DNA from: Plutella xylostella
Taxonomy: Eukaryota > Arthropoda > Insecta > Lepidoptera > Plutellidae
NCBI RefSeq assembly: GCF_932276165.1
Contig: NC_064006.1
Location: 8,322,501-8,386,500 of the forward strand
Length of the DNA: 64,000 bases
Reading direction: 5' to 3'
The notes under the pieces were generated by a model. It saw only the letters and a program-made list of their open reading frames with translations. It made no database searches and was not told the DNA's origin. Made by a program: the position numbers and the translations under genes. This document shows, piece after piece, positions 22,668 through 34,600 of the stretch. Position 1 is the stretch's first letter; each line of letters starts with the position of its first letter.

Positions 22668-25600
22668 CTGGAAACCAAGTAGGTGTGTTAAAGAAATGGG
22701 TGTTATTTTATGCCGATAAGCCCGATCACGATACTCTGTTAGATCATAACAAAGGATTAGTTGTAGACTTGACACATCTGTCAAGAATTTAATATGGAGA
22801 TGACGTATAATTGATGACATTACAATATAAAAGGGTTGTTAATGATCTAATAGACTATGGTGAAACTAGGCGCCTCATGATTTATTTGTCCTAGGTACCT
22901 AAGCGTATTTGAAATAGGTGTTAGTAAGTAGGCAAGTCCATACGACAAAAACGAGTCACTAAGGTTTGCCATCGGGCATCTAGGGTTTGTCACTGTGTTG
23001 GCCACAAGGATTGGCCAGTCAGTACAGCGTCAGTCGCTCACTACCCAGTGTGCTCAGAACGTACATAAAGTACAGTTGATACGTCGCTCCTGTCGTCCAC
23101 CTCATGTGATGGTGTGACATGTTCACCCATCCATGCTATGACCTCGTCTCGCGCGGCCGCACCGACCCCTCCAACTCTACCCCTCAACGGTGACCCATCC
23201 CTTCGTGCCCTGGTCCAGTGTCGCTATACCTGGTCCAGCTCGCGCTGCGTGGTGAACTGCTCCAGCATGGTCTTGATGATGGAGCCCACGCGCCGCGCCT
23301 GACCGGAGAACCTGCGAGAAGAAAACGAGAATTTAGTTTTGCCACAGAATAATAACTGGCATGGTTTTGCATAAAACCCATGATAATGGAAGCAAGAAAG
23401 CTGGAATCATTATTATATAAGCGCTTATATACGTACACGTACGTACAACAGTACAACCTAATCTTTTATTCGTTTATACAAAAGTGCTAGCAACTGTGCG
23501 CTTGCCTAAAATGCTATGCCTTGTTTTCCGGAATCTTACCCCTACTCACGCCTTCAATTTATCGTGGTACCTCGTATACCACCGATCTGTCCGTGATGGC
23601 CCACGACATATACCTACATGCAGCTACCAGCATGTACTTATACAATGTACTCACGCCTTCAGTATATCCTGGTATCTTTGGTAGAAGAAGTCCCTCGCCA
23701 CGTAGAACCCGGCCGGCGCGCGCAGCACCGCCGAGATCACCATGGCCGAGTCCTGGCGACGGACCACCGACCCGTCCGTGATGGCCCAGGTGAGGTAGCT
23801 GCGAGGGGAGAGGGGTTCAATAATGTCAAACTATATAGTATTTTCATTGCCGTACATGCCCGGGTTCGAATCCCGGCGCTAACATGTACGGTCAGGTGCA
23901 AAGAAACCTGAACCCCCTCTCATAATAACAATGCTTCTGGGGGGGTCAGGTTTATCTGCCCCTTACTGAGTTATTTGCTCTTACGGTGTTTTAGGAAACC
24001 TGCACATCTAGATTTAGCACATCTAGATATGTGAGCCCACCAACCCGCAGTGGTGGGAAATGATTCAAGCTTAGGAAGGCAGTTTAGACCTTGGGGATAT
24101 GCACAACGGTTCGAGAGAACCAGGTGCAGGTACCAACACGTCGACAGAGAATAGAATACAATAACCCTTTTCAGCTAATATATGATTCTTTCGACAGTGC
24201 AAATGTACAGCGACGAGGATGATCTTGCGACTACAAATTATAGTTACTCACAGCTGCAACAAATGCGGCTGGGTGGTCCTCGCCAGCGCGTGCATCATGG
24301 CGAGACGGGCGGCGGCCACGTTGGCGGCGCGGGCGCGCGCCAGCAGCCAGCGCCAGCGGCCCGCGTCGCCGCGCGCGACGGCGACCGTGTAGACCGTGGA
24401 GCGCAGGTCTAGGGGGATGCTGGGGGGCGAGGGGGTTGGTTAGTGTATGTACTTACGTTGAAATACGAGGCAAAGGTAGGGAAAGCTAATGCTATAAGTA
24501 AAATTTATCTTCAGGATGAATTATGAATTCTGACCTATAGGATATTATTGTCAGCACGCAGTGAAATTTATCCTTTCACTTTCACTCAGGGCCTTTTTTA
24601 TTTACTTATATTAGGGTGACGGTAAATAGTGGACTAACGGAAAGATGATGACTCAAGGGTTCAATCTTAACAACTTTTGTCCTGCGACTTTTAGAAATTC
24701 GCGATAAAAACATTACAGTAAAAATAATTCTTCATTGAAATTTTGATGATTGACAGTGTAAGTCACACACAGTCAGAGAGCAATAAAAACGAAAAAATAA
24801 TTTATTGAAATTTTTATGGTAGTGTGACTTTAGTAGGTCGCCAACTTCCAAAAGCTACTATCTATATTTATAGTACTTATGTATCTACTAACGGGTTATC
24901 CTCGTCAGGTGAGTCGGAGTCCATCCAACGGTCGAACAGTTCTATTGCGTTGTCCTCACAGCCCGCCACCCCGGACTGGCACGCCCAGCGACTCGTCAGC
25001 ACCTGGGGGAGAGAGAGGGTAATATATATGATTAATTAAAATACTGAAGTTGCAAGTAAAATACTTACAAAAAAAAAACAATTTGATTAAAATGCTCTTA
25101 CGGTGAAGGGAAACATCGTGAGGAAACCTGCACATCTAGATTCTATATGTGTTTCCTAAGTGCATTGTACTTATTCAAAAAACGGCGATACGGCTCGCGA
25201 TCTATCACATTAGTACAACATTTACAGCGAAAAGCAGGTGACTTCTGTCTTCATAAAACGGCGTGCCATCTGGCGTGCGTGAAACAGCCTAAGCGGTATG
25301 TGAGTTCGCCAAGGTACAAAAGATTATAGCTACTTATAAATCCATCAAGTACCTGCATCTTCACAGCCAGTATGTCGTCTTCATCCCGGATGCTCTTGGC
25401 GTACAGCCCCCCGGCGCGCTCGTACGCCGGCGCCACCAGCGAGCGGACGAACGACTGAAAATAGTAGTTAATTGATTAAATAAAATGATAATAGATATTC
25501 TGCATAATGCACCTAGAACGGGGAGCAAAACGCGTTGAACAAAACGTGACAAAAAATTGCGACGCGCTATCTCACATCGCGCGGTCTCGAAACCGAGCGT

Positions 25601-28600
25601 GACGGGAAAAAATCTCGAGTCTTCTTTTGCGCGCCTTGTGCCACGGGCTAGCCCTTGAAGGGTTTTAGTAAATTGATAAATATTAGAGGGACTCTATACA
25701 TTGATTGTTTAACATTCAGAGGAGTTCAATCTTCAATATAAAACTACCTAACTAAAACTATAAAAGTTATTCGTCTTGCAATAGGTTATGCATGGAGCTA
25801 ATTTCTTTTTTTGACGATAATACAAGTTTACTGTAGGTATAAAGCAAAACTTTATCAGTTCTACTTTATTTATAATTTATGTCACCCTAGCCCCACCTTA
25901 GTCCCACATGGTCACTCTACCTGGAAGGTCCCGTACTCGGGGGTCCTCAACAACACGGTGTCTATCTGCGCGAGCGCGGACAGCCCCGTCATCAGCGGCA
26001 GGTACTCAGTCTCCATACGCAGGTACTTGAGTAGCCTGTAAGGGAGGAGAAGGGGTTAGGTTAAATTAAGGTAATGCTAAGTGAGTAGGTGATTATTATA
26101 AGGATAATTATTGTGAATGACATGTTATTGCTACTTGTTCTTCTAAGCGTCTCGGTGATAAAACAGTAGATAAATCTTTAAAAGGACTGGACCATAGAGT
26201 TCTACTATACATAATAGACATAGACTTTTGGTCGAAAGGAAGATCTATTCCATCAACCAACTTTTTACTACTTATTCGACAGCTAGGATAGATGTCGCCT
26301 CTAGAACAGGTTATACTTAAGGAAAGTCAGACTGACAGACACAGATAAATTGATAACACAAAGTTACAAACCCGAGAGCAGTATCATAATCCACAACATT
26401 AGTCTAGGCGAGAGCGCAGACATCTCTAATAAGTTGCACTCGGGATAGTTCCGGCACGGCCCGGTAGGCGGCGCTGTTGAGGGTCTCTGAGAGGAGGCGC
26501 CAGTTGCGAGCGTCGTAGTTCACACGGTACACGGCTGAGGATGAATAAAGTGGGATATATTGGTTTAAATAATAGAGAAGAGTTGTTGTTATATCTGTAA
26601 AATATGAATTGGATGATATATTTATGACTAATATGGCGGATAACACGTATGGGCTAGTCCCAGCCATTCTCTATCTTCTGGTAAGTTATGAGATTACAAA
26701 CTGAAGAACAGAAGTTCAGGATGCGTGTGGGCCCTTCTGTTTTTATTAAATTGGCACGGCTTATCTTCTTTCGTCAGTCACTTATTATTATACCTGATCC
26801 ATTTTGGCAATCTGAAGGTTTTGCAATTTCATAAGGCGAAATATTTCCGACATCATACATCGGTACTATGTCGGAAATATTATAAAGGTGGGTCTACGCT
26901 AGACGAACCGAGCACGAGCGGAGCCATTCAAGTTTCGTCGTTCACGGTGTCAAGTGTGGACGTACAACGAACCTACAACGATCACTGTCCTCGAAGGCGA
27001 AGCAAAACCGCTCCGCTCGTGCTCGGTTCGTCTAGCGTAGACCCACCTTAACAAAACTCACCCATCATATCAGCATTAAACAGCAGCCACTGGTTACTCT
27101 TAGCTGCATGCTTGAACCTGTGCTCACTGGCCACGCCCTCTTCTTCGGACAGCCACTGCAGGGGCTCCTGGTCCCTCCCCCCCGCGCCCCCCGCACCCCC
27201 CGCGCCGGGGACTAGCAGATTGAGGGGTACCCACCACGAGGCTGAAGAGTTGGAGGTGCCCAGGGATAGGTAGCGTTTCTGGGGAGCATAGGAAAAGTAC
27301 ATTGACTTATTTATTTCTTGGAAAATAGACAGCATCATAAAAATACCTACATATCAAAATAGTACCACTACATAGAAATCTGCTTGGCATCTATCACCCC
27401 GTGCAATGTATGACGGCTCTATTTTGGCAGTGATTAGCTCTGGCTTTACAACCATTCATTCTTATGGTCCATCCAATCAATCAAGTGTTAGAGATTCAGA
27501 TGGATTCAATGCACACAATAAGGTGATGTATTTGTGAGTAGTTATAGTGAACAATCATAGGAGTTCTACAAAGAAATCTGGCCAAATGTCACAGGTTTAT
27601 GCAACTATACTGTCTAATGTTCACTAACCTGAGTAACCCCAACCGTCTGCCCCTCATAGTCCCTGACCACCGTCAGCAGAGGGTACCCAGTCTGCGTGGT
27701 CCACGAGTCCATGACTGTCTTCACGGTGACGCCGCGAGGCAGCGCCTGCGCAGTCGCCGCGGCCGTGAGCTCGGCCCACAGGTCGTCTTGCTCCGCGTTG
27801 GAGTACGAGTGTTTTATGAGGTAGCTGTGGGGTAGATGGGAAAGATGGTAAGATTTACATAGTATAAAAACAGAGGAAGATATGAAGTAGCTTGTCGATT
27901 GAAGAGCAGTTACTGCTAACCGTTATTCTCTTTAGTGTTATGAACTATAATGACCTATAAATATAAGGGCGAATGCATGTAGAAAGCTGGTGGACATCAG
28001 AGCTCTATTTACAGTAGGTACTTCGCACTTTTTTCTTAAAGTTCGGTGACAAATCGAATCAGCACGATAGTTCCATAGACCGACTGAGCTAAGCGCTGTA
28101 AAAACGGCTTATACATACACGAGCCACCGCGGCTTCGCACGGGCGCAATTCTGATGCTTCACTAAATAAAAAATAAAACGTTATTATCTATCTTATTGAA
28201 CCGAAAAAACCGCATCAAAATTCGTTGCGTAGTTTTAAAGATTTGACATACAAAGGGATAGATAAAGTGACTTTGTTTAATACTATGTAGTGAAGTGATA
28301 GTGAAACAATAAGTAAAACATCACTGACTTGTGTATAGCCTTCCTGAACACCTCCTCCCCGAGGAACATCCTCATCATGCGCACGAGCGCGGCGCCCTTG
28401 CGGTACGAGATCTCGTCGAAGATCTCCGAGATGCGCGCCGGGTCGGTAATCTCGACCGAAACCTGCGCAGAGGGGAGATATAATTAGTATATGGGTAGCA
28501 AGTCACTGTAGGGTAGGGTAGCAAGAAGGAAGGAGAAAATTGACGTGGCTGTGCAACATCAAAGAGACCGGTGGACCGGTGTAAAAACCGTGGATGAAAT

Positions 28601-31600
28601 ATTGAAACTGGCCAAGAAAAGACAGCGCTGCAAAGAGCTGACTGCCAACCTCCAAGGATGGAGAGGCACTGTAAGAGGGGTCAGAAGGCCTAGTACGGGG
28701 CGCATTTAAGACGTGACAAAAGTTTTGCATCGCCGTCACACACATGGCGCAGCTTCAAGAGTGAGTGCGACGGAGAACTTTTGTCACTTCTTATTAGCGC
28801 CCTGTGCTACAGGGTCAGGTCTCTTCAGACCACGTACGTAAAATGCCTTTTTTCAGACTGGTCATGAAAGGTAAACAATCTTACTGTGAATTGACATAAA
28901 ATCTAAACAATATTTTAATTTGAATTCATGAATTTATAAACTAAGTTTCAAAATAAAACATCAGAACTAATGTGTTAGTAACTAGCAAAACCGGCCAAGG
29001 GCGAGTTGAACTCGCGCAGTAAGAGTTCCATGCCATTATCTTCTTTTATCTATAGGTAATACTTATTAAATATATTTACGTCTACCTAAGTTCTGGTGTT
29101 CATGACTAAACCTACATGCTGTTACATTGGTGTTCTGGTTACAATTAGAGTTAATCACTAAGGGCTGATTTTTCAATAAGCAGATAAAATTTTTCTGAGG
29201 TATAATTCTGATGCTGCCTCATCGGAATGATTGTATTAGACAATGGCAGCTACAATTTTATTCCTCAGATGATGATGTCATCCGGCCGATACGGCTACGG
29301 CGATTGCTGCTGGGCGGGGTTGCGCTTTAGATGCGCACGGAAATGGCTGATATAGCCAATCTTCTTGGAGATATCTGACGATTGAAAAATCCGACCTAAC
29401 ATAAATAATGTTGTTAGTTAGAGTAGTATACTGACCGGGTGTGAGGTCTGGAGTGCGTCCAGCGCCAGCACGGCGGCGTGGTGCGCGGCCGCGTCCGTTC
29501 GCGCCGTGCCCCACGTAGACTCCACGCCGTCCACGCCCACGCTAAGGGAGAAAAAGTATTTGTATGAAAAACGAACATAATACACTCCCGGAAAATGCAA
29601 AAGTTCCACTCACAAAATGCCGAAACCAAACGACCCCAATTTTTTCAAATTTTAATTTAAAATTTGAACAAAATATTACCGTTTTTACTTTGGTAATATC
29701 CTAATACTTTGTTAAATTTACTTCAATGTTGCAGAAAGCGTTATTAAGCTTGCCTTTTCAGTTTAGGAGTATTTTGAAGCTTCTCTCAGTGGAATCTTTT
29801 CATTGCCCGTGAGTGTATACTGTATGTCACTGTGTAAAGTCATATATGAAAAGTACAGGAACAAATAAATGAAGGTGCCCCCCGAATTCTCTATGCCATC
29901 AACGCATGGACTCTCGTGCAGTAAGCGGATGATCATTTCCTATGCCGAGATTTGGCCGAGATGACGTTTATTTCGGGTGAAATTGGAAAAATGCTATTTT
30001 GGAAATCTTGCATAAAACGTAAAACGTCTAAATATGGGAACACCCAAATATTCCGAAAAACTTTTTTCCGAATTTGAAAACACCGAATATGTAATTTACG
30101 AAATATTGCAATACCGATTTTTTTAAATGCCGAATTCAAAAAATCACGTAAATTATAATTTCGAATATTATATTCACGAAGATTTGTTATTACGATTTTC
30201 AAATACACGAACGTTAAAAAATACGATTACTTAAGCATACGAAAAATAAAATACCGATTTATTATACTCACGAAAAATTCAAATCCCGATCGGAAATGTG
30301 ATAATTCGTGATTTTGACAAAAAAAACCATAAACGTCTTAAAAACCTTAGACCCAAAACCTAAAGATAGGTGCGACGACGAGCAAAGCGAGGAGGAGCGT
30401 GTTAGGTGCACATAGATATCGAAAAACAAAGCGGAGCGCAGCGAAGCGGAGCGGAGCGTTTCAAATATAGAGCAAAACAATTGCTCGGAATTTTATGGTG
30501 TTTAACCTTAAAAACCTTAGGACCTAAACCTAAAGATAGGTGCGACGACGAGCAAAGCGAGGAGGAGCGTGTTAGGTGCACATAGATATTGAAAAACAAA
30601 GCGGAGCGCAGCGAAGCGGAGCGGAGCGTTTCAAATATAGAGTTAAAATATTGTAAATAGAAAACTATTTGTAGTATTTGTTGTTAAGTAACACAACAAA
30701 GCAATAAAATTGCTCGGTTTTTTACGGTGTTTAACCTTAAAAACCTTAGGACCTAAATCTAAAGATAGGTGCGACGACGAGCAAAGCGAGGAGGAGCGTG
30801 TTAGGTGCACATAGATATCGAAAAACAAAGCGGAGCGCAGCGAAGCGGAGCGGAGCGGAGCGGAGCGGAGCGTCTCAAATAATATAGCTTGAAAAGTATT
30901 GTTAAATTGTATACGGATTATGCTGTTAATAAACACACTTTTCTTAATAACTATTTCTTGTCAACTAAGATACATTCGGGAATTTGTATTTTCGGAATAT
31001 TAAAACTTCGGGATTCGTAATTTTAACAATTCGATATAATAAAAAATCGTACTTTTAAAACGTCGAAATAATAATATTCGGAAAATTGACTTTCGTCATT
31101 TTAATAAATATGTTGTTTGAAATTTCGTTTATTAACTATTCGTGATTTTCTTTATTCGGAAACTTAAAATTCGGGATTGTGAATTATTCGGAATTATGAA
31201 AGTCGTAATTTTAAAAATCGTTATTTTCATATTCGTAAAAAAGTAATTCGGATTTATGTACAGGGTACACACCCTCTAAATATCTATGAGTTTGACGTTA
31301 AAATTTTGATTTGAAGCGGACATATTAAACGGAGATATAACTTGGGTTATGAGATTTATCTCTGATGATGATGATCATAATGAGTATACCTGGACATGTA
31401 TGTGGCGAACCCCTCGTTGAGCCACAGGTCGCTCCACCAGCGCATGGTCACCAGGTTGCCGAACCACTGGTGCGCCAGCTCGTGCGCTATCACCTGACGT
31501 GAGAGGGGTTATAAGTTTCAGGTATCTGTATGTCACCATAGAATGGAAGCAGATGCACCGAAATAGGCTAGAATAGTTGAAGACTGCAGATTACAAATGT

Positions 31601-34600
31601 GTGATTGTGTGTTACCATAGAACCGAAGCAGAAGCGCCGGAATAAGCTAGAAGAGTTGAAGCCTGTAGATGTGTAGATGATATCGTAGGAGAAAACTACA
31701 TAGGCATTTGATTGCGTAAATAAATTAAAAAAATGCTTTTTTTGTTTTAATGCTACTATATTCCAGTCCAGTGAAATGAGAGACCAACTAAAGCCTCTAA
31801 GTCTTATTATCTTAGGTGAGATCAATTTATCAATTAGCAACATTTCTAAATGAAAAACAAAGGCGTCCCACAAGGCTCAATCCTAAGCCCTTCACTATTC
31901 ATAATTAATCTACCAACAACTAAAACTACCGCTTACCTCAGCCACTCGCTCCTTGTTGCTGAGCGACGACTGCTCCTTGTCATACAACAATGCGGTCTCC
32001 CTGTATGTGATTAAGCCCCAGTTTTCCATGGCACCCGCCGCGAAGTCAGGGATGGCGATCATGTCAGACTTGGGCAGCGGGTACGGAACCCCGAACCACT
32101 CCTCGAAGTATGTGAGGACTTTCGGGCCGATTATTGAGGCGTATTCCGTCTGTTGGTTATAAGTTTTAGCATTGGGGATTAGATATTTGAAGACAGATGA
32201 AAAATATTAAATGAAAATATTCTGTAGCTTTGTATCTGATTATTGAACAATGTTTTAGTATAGGAAGTTTAAAGTATGGAATACAAATCTAAACGAAGGT
32301 ATTTGGCACTAGGTATTTGGTACTAATACAATCCAATGTTTAATCAAATAATGAGGACAAAACAAAAGCAACAAAACTGTGTGTGTCAAATTAATGTTTC
32401 TAACTATCAATGTATAACTTCCTCTCCACACTGCAACCCACAACAACATACGGTCAGCTGCATAAGTAGCTATACACTTTTGTACCTAGTCAAACTACCT
32501 TGATATCAAACCTTCGATGTCTGAATGAATGAATACGCAGTTTGTGATCTTGACAAGGTACTAAATTGTATAGCTAATTATGCAACTGATTGTACAACAG
32601 TATACGCGACCTGGTTGACAGCGTCCCTTCTCGCCCATATCCTGAACTCGGGCTTGGCGAGGTGCTTGGGGCTGGTCACGTGCTGGAACCGCGACACCAC
32701 CCACGCCACCAGGTACGTGGACATGGGGACTGACTGCGCGAAGTGGGTGAACGTGTACGCCTGGGAGTCTAGTCTGTGGAGGACGGTGCGGAATTAGTAA
32801 ATTAAGTAGCTATACTCTGTCCATCTTATTAATGGTTTTTTTGACGTTCGCTTATGTCTTGTAAGTAAAGGTGGTTTTAGTTTGCAGTCATCAAATATGT
32901 ATGGGTTTTCGAATGTCAAAAAACCATAAGTAAGATGGACAGAGTATACATGAGATATTTGTAGGTAATCGTTGTGAAATGGCTTCAATTTAAAGGACAG
33001 GGGAGAGTAAAACACTCGCCATTTGTAAATAGTACCTACATGCACATTACAGGTCCATCCATTAAACACAGACTCAAGAGACATAGCCAGAGTTAGGAAC
33101 AACGAGTTTCTCGTATAGTACAAATATAGTTTAGCACTCAACCGAGCTCTTTACATAAGATAAACCATCGACACCTATTTTAGGTATGTAGATCCACCCA
33201 GAGCTATATTAAAAGTACGCTAAAAAAAGAAATATAACCTATAAGTACTTACTTGAAAGTTTCAGCAATTTTACTCCACGGCCAGTACGGCTCCAGAGGG
33301 CTGAAAAATAATAGAAAATTAATATTTTTCATAAAAGGTTATCCTCTGACTCTCGGCTGAAAGGGAGGGGAAGAGTCATCTTAGAAGGGGAAGGACGGGG
33401 ATAGACATGTTACTAGCTAAGAGGAGTGGGATCGATGTAGATAAACGTCACTATATCGCGACTCGCCATAAATACGGCGCTGTGATAGGTGAAACGCGAA
33501 TTAAAAGGATTTTGTCGACGTCGTTAAAGAAACCTGTGTAGCAGCCGATGGTCAACGCTGGGTGATGCCATTTAAAATTAGCCTTTTTCTTGATCTGCTT
33601 TTCAGCGCCGGTAAGCTACAGCTTTCTTTCTGTAGGTATATGGCCATAGACTATACAACCACACTCACTTATCGCTCCCGCTCTTGGTGCTTGGCATGTT
33701 GGAGACGGCGGCGAGCGCGCGCGCGTGTCCCAGCGCGGCGGCGAGCGACGCCTTGTGGGCCGGCTCGAACCAGCACGGGGACCCTTGCCGATGGCCGAGA
33801 CACATTACCTATCTACACGTAGGCGTTTACAGAGAGAAAGCTGGAAACTTAAACACCCTCAGAGGAGAATATAAGAAAGCGCTGACCCATTTAAAGTACG
33901 GTATTTTGCTTAGTTTTTTGTCCGACATTTTGCTTAATCGGCTTCTTGCAGCTTTCTTTCTGTGGCCGCTACACGCGTCCACCAATAACAGCTCCGTATT
34001 TACGGCGAATCGCGATTTAGACACCTTTATCTACGTCGATAACGAACGCGTGTAGCGGCAGCTGTAGGTAGACTATATAGCTACTCACTTGTCGCTGCTG
34101 CTCTTGGTCTGTGGCATATTTGAGACGGCTGTGAACGCGCGAGCGTGTCCCAGCGACACGGTGAACGACGCCTTGTAGGCCGGCTCGTCCCAGCACGGGA
34201 ATCCCTTGCGGGCCGAGATGGCCTCGAACTGAGTCGCTATCAGGTATCTGGGGAGGTAGGCGACAGGATTAATGTAATGTGATTTATGTTGTAAAAGAGC
34301 TGTAGTAAGCCGAAGCGGGGTGACTTGTTGGGTCATCGGTAGAAACTTTTGTTGAGGAGCAAAATTTGTTTCTGTTTATTTTAAAAAGCCGTAGAATCAA
34401 AGATGGCTTTACCAAGTGGCCCCGGTACCTAGGATCCCAGGCCGCGACAGATATTTCTGTAAATATAGATTCCCGGGTCTTGGGTGTTAAATGTTTGTGT
34501 TCTGTGATATCTGCTACTCGCCTGCCAAGCGTGTAGATTATGGCAATAACGTTCTAGTATTGTAGGGAGCTTGTGCCGTGCAGTGGTGTATTACGGGTGT

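Noticed and set aside
30337..30890. CRISPR-like array
   Set aside because: Eukaryotic context, only three long units with no unique short spacers; it is a tandem repeat.
31937..32149. Possible frameshift in the GAMEN exon of the aminopeptidase
   Set aside because: I first suspected an extra base near 32100; recounting shows 213 nt and an intact frame.
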